In this document: positions 16,149 through 24,264 of the stretch, piece after piece | Numbering within the stretch: the first letter of the stretch is position 1 | Layout of the letters: each line of letters begins with the position of its first letter | Source: Synergistaceae bacterium | GTDB taxonomy: Bacteria > Synergistota > Synergistia > Synergistales > Synergistaceae | Reading direction: 5' to 3' | NCBI GenBank assembly: GCA_031268885.1 | Contig: JAIRWR010000136.1 | Location: 1 to 42,389, forward strand | Length of the DNA stretch: 42,389 nucleotides | Program-made: the position numbers and the translations under genes | Notes under the pieces: generated by a model | What the model saw: the letters and a program-made list of their open reading frames with translations, nothing else | Databases searched by the model: none | Told to the model about the DNA's origin: nothing

Positions 16149-17963
16149 TCATATCATGATCTCATCTTCGAATCGCATCGAGTATAGTTGCAGGTAGTAT
16201 CCTTTTTTTCTGAGTAGATCTCTGTGAGTGCCACTTTCTATTATCTTGCCGTCCTTTACCACCAGGATCAGGTCCGCCATTTTTATCGTGGACAGGCGGT
16301 GGGCGATTAGAAACGACGTACGGCTCCGCAGGATCTTGGATATCGCGTTTTGAATCATCCGCTCCGTCTCCGTGTCTATCGACGATGTCGCCTCGTCGAG
16401 GACGAAGATCCTCGGGTTCGCAAGCACGGCTCGGGCGAATGATATGAGCTGCTTCTCTCCGGTCGAGAGGCGGTCCCCGCCCTCACCGACATCGGTGTCC
16501 GCCCCCATGGGTAGTTTAGCCACCGCTCTTTCCGCCGACACCAGCCGAATGGCCTCGTCTATCTCCTCATCAGACGCGTCCAGCCGTCCATAGCGGATAT
16601 TCTCCCTGATTGTCCCGGAGAAGAGGTGAGGGCTCTGGAGCACATAGCCTATGTTCGAGTGGAGCCACAACTGCGATCTCTCCCTGTAATCTCTTCCATC
16701 GATAAGAATTCTCCCAGACGTCGGTTCGAAGAACCTGCATACGAGATTGACGAGCGTCGATTTTCCCGCCCCGGTCTCTCCGACAAGCGCCACGCAGGTT
16801 CCGGCCGGTATATCGAGGCTGAAGCGTTCGAGCACATATTCGTCGCCGTCAGGGTATTTGAACGAGACGTCGTCGAATCTTATGTCTCCGATCAGCGGTT
16901 CCCAGTTCTGCCGCTTAGGATTGAAGCTGTCCCCGTATATCTCCACAACCTGGGGGGAGTCGGTGATCTCCGGAGCCTGAGCGAGGAGGGAGTCCACCCG
17001 CTCGATATTGGCCTGGGTGGCAGTGATCTCCGAGAAGATGCGGGACAGGTGCTGTATCGGCTCGAAGATATTTATGGAGTACGATACGAGAGCCGAGAGG
17101 GCTCCGAACTCAAGCGAGCCCGAGATCGAGTAGGAGCTGCCCCGGACTAGGATCAGCGCGACGGCGACGGCCCCGAACATCATCATCACAGGGGAGTATA
17201 TCGCGCTGACGGTAGCGGAGCGGACCGTGTCGCGGTACATTCCTCCCGCGATAGCGTCGAACTCGCGCGAGTTCTCGTCCTCTATGACGAGGGTCTTCGA
17301 CGTTCGGGCTCCCAGAATGCCCTCGTTGAACGAGCCGGTCATAATGGCGTTCGTGCGCCGCACCTTCCTGTTCAGAGTCAGAATTCTGTTCTGAAAGATC
17401 CTCGTAACGACCGCCATGACCGGTATCATTATCGCTATCCATATTCCGAGTCTAGCGTCTAAGATCAGCATCGAGATCACGGCGAATACGACGTACGAGA
17501 GTCCCCACATCACATCGACAAGACCCCATGCCACAAACAGGCCTATCCTGTCCGTGTCGGACATCACGCGGGCAATCATATAGCCGACCGGCGTCGTGTT
17601 ATAGTACGAGAGTGACAGCTTTTGCAGATGATCGAAGCAGGCTTTTTTGAGATCCCTGGAAAAACCCATCTCCACCCTTATCGCGAGTCTCGTAAACAGC
17701 ACAGTGGAGACGAACTGCGCGAGCATGACGGCAACTCCCAACAGCGCCGCGCGAGAGACGCCGTCCGAGGCGCCGGGCACTATGAACCGGTCTATTATGT
17801 ACTTCTGATATAACGGAATGAGCACGTCGATGAACGAACTGGCGATCATGAGGAGCGCTATCCTGATCAACATGCCTGTGAAAGGCCGGAAAAACCGCCC
17901 TATCAAGAACCACGCTCCGAGGCTGAAAGGCTTATTGTAACTCTCTTCGTCGTAATACAGCAT
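16149..17963 (-). CDS. ABC exporter half-transporter with catalytic Walker B (heterodimer subunit)
   Basis: A 604-residue type IV ABC exporter half: six predicted membrane helices (about 20-330) and a C-terminal ATPase. Walker A is GETGAGKST, and Walker B is IFVLDEATSSID with the catalytic Glu present. The switch His is in LIAHRLSTI. Its signature motif is LSTGEKQ, which departs from LSGGQ. The partner subunit, encoded 1 bp upstream, shows the reverse: canonical LSGGQ but Asp in place of the catalytic Glu. This is the arrangement of TM287/288 and BmrCD, where one ATP site works and one is degenerate. Substrates of such pumps are drugs, lipids or peptides; none can be chosen here. Being one base after its partner's stop, it is surely co-translated. 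Confidence 0.95.
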   Translation of the reverse strand: MLYYDEESYNKPFSLGAWFLIGRFFRPFTGMLIRIALLMIASSFIDVLIPLYQKYIIDRFIVPGASDGVSRAALLGVAVMLAQFVSTVLFTRLAIRVEMGFSRDLKKACFDHLQKLSLSYYNTTPVGYMIARVMSDTDRIGLFVAWGLVDVMWGLSYVVFAVISMLILDARLGIWIAIMIPVMAVVTRIFQNRILTLNRKVRRTNAIMTGSFNEGILGARTSKTLVIEDENSREFDAIAGGMYRDTVRSATVSAIYSPVMMMFGAVAVALILVRGSSYSISGSLEFGALSALVSYSINIFEPIQHLSRIFSEITATQANIERVDSLLAQAPEITDSPQVVEIYGDSFNPKRQNWEPLIGDIRFDDVSFKYPDGDEYVLERFSLDIPAGTCVALVGETGAGKSTLVNLVCRFFEPTSGRILIDGRDYRERSQLWLHSNIGYVLQSPHLFSGTIRENIRYGRLDASDEEIDEAIRLVSAERAVAKLPMGADTDVGEGGDRLSTGEKQLISFARAVLANPRIFVLDEATSSIDTETERMIQNAISKILRSRTSFLIAHRLSTIKMADLILVVKDGKIIESGTHRDLLRKKGYYLQLYSMRFEDEIMI

Positions 17964-17964
17964 C

Positions 17965-19800
17965 CTAGTCCTCCGCCTCCGAGATCTCGCTCTCGACGAT
18001 CCGCTGCATGTCGCTGATTCGCCGGTATATACCGTCCCGAGCGAGCAGTTCCGCCGGTCCTCCCATCTCGGCGATCCTCCCGTCCTCCATCACGATCACA
18101 GTGTCGGCGCCGGAGAGCGACGTCATCCTGTGCGATATTATAATAGTCGTCGCGCTTCCGGCGCGGCGCGCGAGCGCCGCCCGTATTTTCGCGTCCGTCT
18201 CCGCGTCCACTGCCGAGAGGGAGTCGTCGAAGATCATTATGGGGGGCGAGTTTAAGACAGCGCGAGCGATTGCCACTCGCTGCTTCTGCCCTCCGGAGAG
18301 CGTGACCCCCCGCTCTCCTACGAGAGTGTTATACCCCTGTGGAAACTTCATGATGGCGTCATCGACCCGCGCGACAGCCGCTGCCTCGCGAAGCTCGTCA
18401 GGAGAACGGCCGGGTGTGAGAGACGCGATATTTTCCCCGATGGTCCGCGAATAGAGGAACGGCTCCTGCAGGACTATGCCTATGTTCTGCCTCAGCCATC
18501 TCCTCTTGTAGCGATTTATGTTGATCCCGTCGATTCGAATCTCCCCGCATCCCTCCTCCAGGTTGTAGAGCCCGCACAGGAGATGCGCCACTGTCGTCTT
18601 GCCGGAACCGGTGGTCCCCAGGATGCCGAGCGTGGTTCCCTGTCGGATAGAGAAGGAGATGTCGCGCAGCACTGGCGTGTCGCCATACGAGAACGAGACT
18701 CCGTCGAATTCGATGCCGCCGCTTATGGGCGTCTCGATCGCGCCGGGAGGGTCGGACTCTGCCGGCGAGCCGAGTATCTCCACCAGACGGCCAAGCGATG
18801 CTCTCGCTTTGCTGGCCTCGGAGAGTACCCTTCCAAGTCCCCTGACGGGCCAGATGATCATGGAGTTATATGTTAGAAACACCATGAACTCGCCGACCGT
18901 TATATTTCCGGAGGAGGCCCGGATCGCGCCAAAGGCACAGATAGTTATCATCTGCATTCCAGTCAGGAAATCCCCCACTCCCCAGAAGGTGCTCAGCATA
19001 TTTCCAAGCTTGACCCACAGGTCGGCATAGATCTCGTTCTGGCGTCCGAATCGGCCTACCTCGTAGGCCTCCCGCCCGAACGCCCGGACGACCCTGACCC
19101 CGGTGAAGTTCTCCTGCGCCACCGCGAGGAGCTGGCCCTCTGCCTCGTCCACAGGGAGGAATCTATCCGCGTTAGCTCGCAAAAACAGAAAGGAGTAGAG
19201 GAATATCACCAGCAGAAATACAAACGAGGCAAGCGACAGCGGGACGTCGACGCGAAACAACATGACGTACGCAAAAAACACAAACGCGACCGCTCGCACG
19301 ATCTCGATGAGCTGTGTGAAAAGGAAATTACGGATGATCTCCACGTCCGATGTGCACCTCTGGACTATATCGCCGGTCTGTATCGCGATATGCCATTCAT
19401 ACGGCAATGACTGAATGTGAGAGAAAAGCCTGCTCCGAAGGCGTAGGATTAATCCTTCCGCGCCCTGGGCCAGCATCCGCTGGTACAGATAACCGCAAAT
19501 TCCCCCAAACGCCGCAATAGCCAGCACTACCACACCCGCCGCCTCGATGTTCTTCCGCAGCGACTCCGTAGTTCTCTCCACGCCAAGTAAAACCAGAATA
19601 TTCGGGATGACTGGAATATCATAAACAGGCAGACCTCTTACAACGTTGTCTACCACAAAACGAACCACCTGCGGAAGCAGGAAGCCGCAAAAAACCGATA
19701 TCAGCATAAACAGAACAGCTGCCGAGTAAAGCGCCCTGCTGCCGTCTGAAACATTCCACAGCAACGCGAGCCTCGGTCTTTTTCTTTTATCCAGAAGCAT
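17965..19800 (-). CDS. ABC exporter half-transporter with degenerate Walker B (heterodimer subunit)
   Basis: A 611-residue half-transporter with an N-terminal six-helix membrane domain (about 25-335) and an ATPase domain from about 370. Walker A is GTTGSGKTT; the signature LSGGQKQRVAIARAVL is canonical. Walker B ends IMIFDDSLSAVDAETD, so Asp replaces the catalytic Glu. The ATP site built from this Walker pair and the partner's LSTGE should therefore bind but hardly hydrolyse ATP. The site built from the partner's Walker motifs and this LSGGQ should be the active one. The start is ATG 19800 with a weak GAG upstream. A perfect TATAAT (19860-19855 on the minus strand) lies about 55 bp ahead, without a clear -35. 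Confidence 0.95.
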   Translation of the reverse strand: MLLDKRKRPRLALLWNVSDGSRALYSAAVLFMLISVFCGFLLPQVVRFVVDNVVRGLPVYDIPVIPNILVLLGVERTTESLRKNIEAAGVVVLAIAAFGGICGYLYQRMLAQGAEGLILRLRSRLFSHIQSLPYEWHIAIQTGDIVQRCTSDVEIIRNFLFTQLIEIVRAVAFVFFAYVMLFRVDVPLSLASFVFLLVIFLYSFLFLRANADRFLPVDEAEGQLLAVAQENFTGVRVVRAFGREAYEVGRFGRQNEIYADLWVKLGNMLSTFWGVGDFLTGMQMITICAFGAIRASSGNITVGEFMVFLTYNSMIIWPVRGLGRVLSEASKARASLGRLVEILGSPAESDPPGAIETPISGGIEFDGVSFSYGDTPVLRDISFSIRQGTTLGILGTTGSGKTTVAHLLCGLYNLEEGCGEIRIDGININRYKRRWLRQNIGIVLQEPFLYSRTIGENIASLTPGRSPDELREAAAVARVDDAIMKFPQGYNTLVGERGVTLSGGQKQRVAIARAVLNSPPIMIFDDSLSAVDAETDAKIRAALARRAGSATTIIISHRMTSLSGADTVIVMEDGRIAEMGGPAELLARDGIYRRISDMQRIVESEISEAED

Positions 19801-20008
19801 GACTCAATCTGTCTTTATCCGCCAGTCATGCTCTGGACCTTAGTCTGTGGCGTCATTATACCCTCCAGCACAAAAGTCCGGTCGCTAAACTCTTGAAAAC
19901 ACTAATTATGCCGACCTTTAAACTTCAGTCCGCTGATCTCGGATCGGCATAAGTACAATTACGAGATTAATTATACCAGATAGCCCGGCAGAGAGTATAA
20001 TCGTCTCC

Positions 20009-20671
20009 ATGAAGAGGGATAACGCCGCTCGAAAACGTGTATTTGAGAGGGAATTCTACCTTGACGGCGCGGTCGCTGTGGCCAGAAAGCTGCTCGGCGC
20101 TGTTTTGATCTGCGATTCACCAGAGGGCGCGACGTGCGGGCGCATCGTTGAGACAGAGGCCTACGCGGGCAGAAGCGACGAAGCGTGCCACTCCTACGGC
20201 AGGACAGCTTCCAGCGGCCACAGGACGGACGTCATGTTCGGACCGGGAGGATTTGCGTATATCTATCTCATATATGGGATGTACAACTGTTTCAACGTTG
20301 TAGCCAACGCAATTGGCGAACCCGAGGCGGTGTTAATCCGGGCGATCGAGCCGACGGATGGGATACGCCTTATGGAGAGCCGCAGAAATACAACAGATCC
20401 GCTGAAGCTGTGCGGCGGGCCGGGCAAGTTGTGCATCGCGATGGGGATAACCAGGGCGATGAATGGAACCGATGTCTGCGGGGGCGGAAGGATTTCAATC
20501 GCCAAGGGAGACGATATAAACGATGACGCCGTATCTGTCACCCCAAGGATAAACGTCGACTACTCCGGCGAGGCGAAATCGTATCAGTATAGGTTCGTCC
20601 TGCGCGACAGCGCCTTTTTATCGACAAGACGATTTTTGACAGCCAGGGCGCGCCGCGCGAATCTTCCTTAA
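20009..20671 (+). CDS. DNA-3-methyladenine glycosylase (AAG/MPG family)
   Basis: A base-excision repair enzyme of the alkyladenine glycosylase family that removes alkylated purines. The 220 residues carry the family's features in order: FYLDGAVAVARKLLGAVL, GRIVETEAYAGRSDEACHSYG (with the catalytic Glu of VETEAY), GGFAYIYLIYGMYNCFNVV, AVLIRAIEP and LCGGPGKLCIAMGI. The start ATG 20009 has no Shine-Dalgarno match, but a perfect TATAAT lies at 19996-20001, only 7 nt before it. Transcription would then begin at or next to the A of the ATG, so the message may be leaderless. The next gene converges on it with 6 bp between the stops. Confidence 0.95.
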   Translation: MKRDNAARKRVFEREFYLDGAVAVARKLLGAVLICDSPEGATCGRIVETEAYAGRSDEACHSYGRTASSGHRTDVMFGPGGFAYIYLIYGMYNCFNVVANAIGEPEAVLIRAIEPTDGIRLMESRRNTTDPLKLCGGPGKLCIAMGITRAMNGTDVCGGGRISIAKGDDINDDAVSVTPRINVDYSGEAKSYQYRFVLRDSAFLSTRRFLTARARRANLP

Positions 20672-20677
20672 GAAGCC

Positions 20678-21874
20678 TCACGCGCTGACGGCCATATCTG
20701 AGTTGACGAAGGAGCTGATGGCTATCGTCATCTCGTCAAGCAGCTTGTCGTATTGAGGGAGGTCCGTTCCTCCCACGAAGTCCCTCTGTGTATACTCGAT
20801 GCGGACTTTTGAAAGGGCGGGGTACTCTACCGCCGACATCTTCTTGACGGTGGCGTATATCCGAAGGACAACCTTGTCCGCCCCCGTCGACGGAGTGTCA
20901 GGCATAAGCAGCAGAACTTCGCCGTTTGCCACCTTGTACGCCGAGTCGCACACACGGATACTCTGCAGGACTATCTTCGAGAATGTGCTGTTGCAGAGCG
21001 ACTTCTCATCATCCGACGGCTCCACCTCGGACACATTCCGATAAGACACCCGGAAGAGAACGGCCGACAACTTTCTCTTGCCCCTTATAATGGACTCTAT
21101 GTCGGACCTAGCCTTGTGCTTCATGAAACCGACCATATAAAGCCCCGTAAGCGGGTCTATTGAGTCGAATATTTCAATCTTTGTCGGAGCCTTCGCCTCG
21201 ACGGGGGAGAGCATGAGCAAAACCTGCCTGCCTCTCGCGGTCCGCTTTACAACCCATGTATCGTTTCCGCGCTTGTACTTTCCATCGTCCAGGTGCTCAG
21301 GCAGGACGTCTCTGATCTTGACTCCAATGAGATCCTTTTCGCCAAGCTCCATTATGTCGGCAAAGCTGATATTCGAGGCGACTATCTCCTCCTCCCCTCG
21401 CGAGTTCCTTTCAATAAAGACACAGGGGTAGTGTATAGAGTTCAGGATTTTTTTCAGCTCGGCTATATCGACATTTTTTGAGATAATATTGTCCACTTTT
21501 CTGGCGAAGAGCGATTCTTCCTCAGGCGTGAGCGACGTAATCGCCAGCAGCATACCGGCCAGCATAACGAAAAAGCCCGCCATAGTGAAGGCTGTTCCAA
21601 CCTTGAATACCTCAGAGAGAAAGAGCGCGAGAGTTCCGTTCGCGATCGCCGAGATGGCCGACATCGGCCTTAACCGGTTTCTCTTGCCGATCACGATGTA
21701 CGCGACCGTCATCAACACGTACAGGCTGATAATACCCATAGAGAAGAACGGAGGGAGAGCGTCGAAGTCCACGCCTCTGCTGAAAAGGGCACAAATTATA
21801 ACAATAGGGACCAGAAGTGTCAAAGGGAACAGCATTATCCTGTACAGACCTTCATTTTCCGTCTTCTTGGCCAT
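20678..21874 (-). CDS. Membrane protein with PAS-like and degenerate GGDEF domain
   Basis: A 398-residue membrane protein. Four hydrophobic segments (about 12-32, 44-62, 73-90, 97-114) are followed by a PAS-like region (140-235, HYPCVFIERN, LGEKDLIGVKIRDVLPEHL). A GGDEF-type fold then spans 238-390: DPLTGLYMVGF is kept, but where GGDEF should be the sequence is KVANGEVLLLMPDT, so the catalytic signature is lost and cyclase activity is unlikely. It may bind GTP or c-di-GMP, or scaffold another cyclase. The frame is open to 21916, but that codon lies inside the promoter (21915-21942). ATG 21874 with GAGGTGAG just ahead is the start. Confidence 0.88.
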   Translation of the reverse strand: MAKKTENEGLYRIMLFPLTLLVPIVIICALFSRGVDFDALPPFFSMGIISLYVLMTVAYIVIGKRNRLRPMSAISAIANGTLALFLSEVFKVGTAFTMAGFFVMLAGMLLAITSLTPEEESLFARKVDNIISKNVDIAELKKILNSIHYPCVFIERNSRGEEEIVASNISFADIMELGEKDLIGVKIRDVLPEHLDDGKYKRGNDTWVVKRTARGRQVLLMLSPVEAKAPTKIEIFDSIDPLTGLYMVGFMKHKARSDIESIIRGKRKLSAVLFRVSYRNVSEVEPSDDEKSLCNSTFSKIVLQSIRVCDSAYKVANGEVLLLMPDTPSTGADKVVLRIYATVKKMSAVEYPALSKVRIEYTQRDFVGGTDLPQYDKLLDEMTIAISSFVNSDMAVSA

Positions 21875-21914
21875 GAACTCACCTCTCAGTATTTTTACGT
21901 CACTCTTGTGCCTC

Positions 21915-21942
21915 ATTATACTTAATCATTTGAAAGTTTCAA
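21915..21942 (-). promoter_or_regulatory. Promoter of the degenerate-GGDEF membrane gene
   Basis: On the minus strand TTGAAA (21942-21937), 16 nt, then a perfect TATAAT (21920-21915). The start would be near 21908, giving a 33-nt leader that includes the GAGGTGAG site before ATG 21874. Confidence 0.7.
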
Positions 21943-22031
21943 TGATCCGAGAGGATTTTTTGTCAAGGAAAATACGGGTTGATCTGACAGCTCAATTCGC
22001 GACGAGAACTCAGATCGCGGAGTCAGCGGTT

Positions 22032-23063
22032 CTAGTCTTTTGCGGCGAGCTCTCTCTTCGCCAAGTTTCTTATGCGCTCGTCATCATCTTGAAGGGCGGC
22101 GGCGAGCGCCGCCTCGTAATCTTTATGTCCCGTATTCCGCATCGCGGCGAGCGCGTTGCGTTTCCACTTCCACAGGTCTTCGATTTCAATGTACCAGAAC
22201 TTTGGAGCAATCATCTCGCGAAGATAAGCGTAATCCATCGTCACGATCTTCTCCAGGGAGATCGAGGCGCTCAGCTCTTCGAGGCCGGGGAAATCTTTAT
22301 CCTCCGACCACTCTCCTCTGTTGAAGGGACAGACATCCTGGCAGACATCGCAGCCGTATATCCAGCTCCCGATTTTTGGAGAGTATCTTTCGAACGCCCC
22401 GTTATCGGGAGCTCTGTTGGTCAGGTAGGAGACGCAGGCGACCCCGCATGTTGCGTAAGGTTCGGCGAGCGCCCCTGTGGGACAGTTCTTCACACAGAGA
22501 TTGCAGTTATCCGAACAGGGCTTTTGCGTCGGGGTACAGGTATATTCCATCGCTTCATCGATCAGAAAAACCATCAATGAATAATGCGAGCCGTGGTCTC
22601 CGTAGAAAAAGTTGTTTCTGCGGATCGTCCCGATCCCCGACGCAAAGGCTGCCCAACGGCAGGAGGTTATGCCGTAGTCATGGCTTGAAGCCACTCGCAG
22701 CCCAAGATCTTTCGTCATACAGCGTTCAAACTCGGTCCGCGCGCGATAACCTTCGGAGTTCCGTCCGCGCCTCACATCGAAGAGGTAGGACTTGCCTATC
22801 AGCCCGGCAAGCCCTTCTGGAACGCGATAGACACCGTGACGCCAGGAGCACGCCACCACGGACCGAGCCCACGGAAAGTCCCGATCCGGCTCGGCAAGAG
22901 AGAGAAAGCGCCGATACATTCCAGCCGATTCCGGGAAACGCGCGATGCGTTCGTTGACTTTAGCGCCATATTCTCGCATTCTGTCCACTTCGATGATTCC
23001 GCATCGTTCGAAGTTCAGCGAAGCGGCTTTTTCGACGATTTCGAGGGCAATCTCTCGCGCCAC
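22032..23063 (-). CDS. queG: Epoxyqueuosine reductase QueG
   Basis: QueG is a cobalamin- and iron-sulfur-dependent enzyme that reduces epoxyqueuosine to queuosine in tRNA, the last step of the pathway. The two 4Fe-4S binding sets are clear: CNLCVKNCPTGAL and, further on, IYGCDVCQDVCPFNRG, with CGVACVSYLTNR between. The N-terminal part (CGIIEVDRMREYGAKVNERI, SVVACSWRHGVY) matches the B12-binding domain. The C-terminus ends in a HEAT-like repeat (NALAAMRNTGHKDYEAALA). At 343 residues it is slightly short for the family. The GTG start 23063 directly follows the stop of the flavoenzyme gene (TAA then GTG), with AGAAGG 8 nt upstream, so it is co-translated with that gene. B12 dependence matches the mutase operon elsewhere in the window. 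Confidence 0.95.
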   Translation of the reverse strand: MAREIALEIVEKAASLNFERCGIIEVDRMREYGAKVNERIARFPESAGMYRRFLSLAEPDRDFPWARSVVACSWRHGVYRVPEGLAGLIGKSYLFDVRRGRNSEGYRARTEFERCMTKDLGLRVASSHDYGITSCRWAAFASGIGTIRRNNFFYGDHGSHYSLMVFLIDEAMEYTCTPTQKPCSDNCNLCVKNCPTGALAEPYATCGVACVSYLTNRAPDNGAFERYSPKIGSWIYGCDVCQDVCPFNRGEWSEDKDFPGLEELSASISLEKIVTMDYAYLREMIAPKFWYIEIEDLWKWKRNALAAMRNTGHKDYEAALAAALQDDDERIRNLAKRELAAKD

Positions 23064-24140
23064 TTACACAGCCTTCTGCTTACAGCTCAGTCCGCCAGGC
23101 GCAAAACACTTGCTGCATGAGACGCACTTCGCCCTCTCCGTCTTGCCGGAACGCCAGCGGTTTACCAGCCCTGGTTCAGCGATGAAAGGGCGGCACAGAC
23201 TGAGGCCTTTGAAATTTCCTTCATTCAGCTTTTGCTCCAACAGTTCCGGTGTGCGGTAACCGCCTACGCTGATTACATCCGTATCGGCTCCGACGCTCTC
23301 CGCAATCAAAACAGCCTCCTTATAAAAATAACCCTCCTGCTGCGAGTCGTTGACCCTCCTCGCCGGCGAACTCTCCCTGGAGGCGGCGATACCCCCGCTG
23401 ACCTCGATCGCGTCAATGCCCGTCTTAGACAGTTGTTCGCACACCCATCGGCTTTCGTCGAATGTAAGCCCGCCGTCGGCAAGATCGCTGGAGTTGATCT
23501 TGATCCATACGGGATAACTGTCCCCGACCGCTCTCCTGATAGATTTGTAAACATCGAAGATCAGCCTTGCGCGGTTTTCGACAGGTCCGCCGTATTCATC
23601 GGCGCGCTTGTTGAAAATAGGGCTCAGCACCTGACTCAACAGATAGCCGTGCGCGGCGTGAATCTGCACGCCGTCGGCTCCAGCTTCCTTACATCGCGCC
23701 GCCGCGTCGGCAAAGCTGTCAGTCAGCCGTGAGATATCCTCTTTGGACATCTCGCGGATACCTTCCCCTGGAAGGCCCGATATCCCCAGAGGCGGCTCGC
23801 CCAAATCCGTCTTTGGAACCTTGGCTCCGCAATGAGCGATTTGGATGACCAGCCGGCTTCCGCAACCGTGTACCAGTTCTGTCAATTCGCGCAACTGCCC
23901 CACAAATGTATCGTCATACGCCTTTACCATGAGCGGCGATATCCGCGAATTTCTGTCAATCCCGACCATACCCGAAATGATCAATCCGACGCCTCCATCG
24001 GCAAGTTCACGGTACAGATCGAACATCTTACGATCATAACGCCCTTCCGTATCGCCCCCTGACTCGAACGTCGCGCTTCGTACAAGCCGGTTTCTCATGG
24101 GGATACCGCCCAGGTTGATTTCATCGAACAAGGTTTTCAT
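23064..24140 (-). CDS. Old Yellow Enzyme family NADH:flavin oxidoreductase
   Basis: A 358-residue FMN-containing TIM-barrel reductase of the Old Yellow Enzyme class, which typically reduces activated C=C bonds. The order of features is normal: PMRNRLVRSATFE, GLIISGMVGIDR, the substrate-binding His pair in QIHAAHGYLLSQVLSP, NKRADEYGGPVENRARL, KINSSDLADGGL, and VISVGGYRTPELLE. The C-terminus ends with a Cys cluster (CVSCSKCFAPGGLSC), as in the iron-sulfur branch of the family, but without the large pyridine-nucleotide domain of 2,4-dienoyl-CoA reductases. Start ATG 24140 has GGGAGG 7 nt upstream; longer frames would cover the operator. It shares two operators with the divergent Rrf2 regulator and leads the queG gene. 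Confidence 0.92.
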   Translation of the reverse strand: MKTLFDEINLGGIPMRNRLVRSATFESGGDTEGRYDRKMFDLYRELADGGVGLIISGMVGIDRNSRISPLMVKAYDDTFVGQLRELTELVHGCGSRLVIQIAHCGAKVPKTDLGEPPLGISGLPGEGIREMSKEDISRLTDSFADAAARCKEAGADGVQIHAAHGYLLSQVLSPIFNKRADEYGGPVENRARLIFDVYKSIRRAVGDSYPVWIKINSSDLADGGLTFDESRWVCEQLSKTGIDAIEVSGGIAASRESSPARRVNDSQQEGYFYKEAVLIAESVGADTDVISVGGYRTPELLEQKLNEGNFKGLSLCRPFIAEPGLVNRWRSGKTERAKCVSCSKCFAPGGLSCKQKAV

Positions 24141-24154
24141 CTCAAAGCCTCCCA

Positions 24155-24175
24155 TTGTAATATTTAGCATTACAA
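24155..24175. promoter_or_regulatory. Rrf2-type operator 1
   Basis: A 21-bp site: TTGTAAT, 7 nt, ATTACAA, a perfect inverted repeat. It covers the predicted start of transcription of the flavoenzyme gene. It is nearly identical in its left half to operator 2, whose centre is 40 bp away. Confidence 0.65.
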
Positions 24176-24177
24176 CC

Positions 24178-24206
24178 ATCATATCACAAGCTCATTGTAA
24201 TATCAA
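24178..24206 (-). promoter_or_regulatory. Promoter of the OYE-queG operon
   Basis: On the minus strand TTGATA (24206-24201), 17 nt, then TATGAT (24183-24178), each 5 of 6 to consensus. The -35 lies inside operator 2 and the start point inside operator 1, so a repressor bound to either would block it. Confidence 0.68.
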
Positions 24207-24215
24207 TATTTACAG
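24195..24215. promoter_or_regulatory. Rrf2-type operator 2
   Basis: A 21-bp site that begins TTGTAATAT like operator 1 and ends TTTACAG; the core TGTAA/TTACA pair is perfect, the outer positions are not. It overlaps the -35 boxes of both divergent promoters, so one bound dimer could repress the regulator and the flavoenzyme operon together. Confidence 0.6.
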
Positions 24216-24236
24216 CAAGTTTTTTTCTGATATGAT
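24209..24236 (+). promoter_or_regulatory. Promoter of the Rrf2 regulator gene
   Basis: TTTACA (24209-24214), 16 nt, TATGAT (24231-24236). The -35 lies within operator 2, indicating autoregulation. The leader would be about 22 nt and contains GAGGAGGAGGGGG. Confidence 0.65.
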
Positions 24237-24264
24237 TTTGTGAGGAGGAGGGGGTGACGCGTCT

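Noticed and set aside
21981-22016. 7-bp inverted repeat (GATCTGA/TCAGATC) after queG as a terminator.
   Set aside because: The loop is over 20 nt and no T-run follows directly, so it is too weak to annotate.
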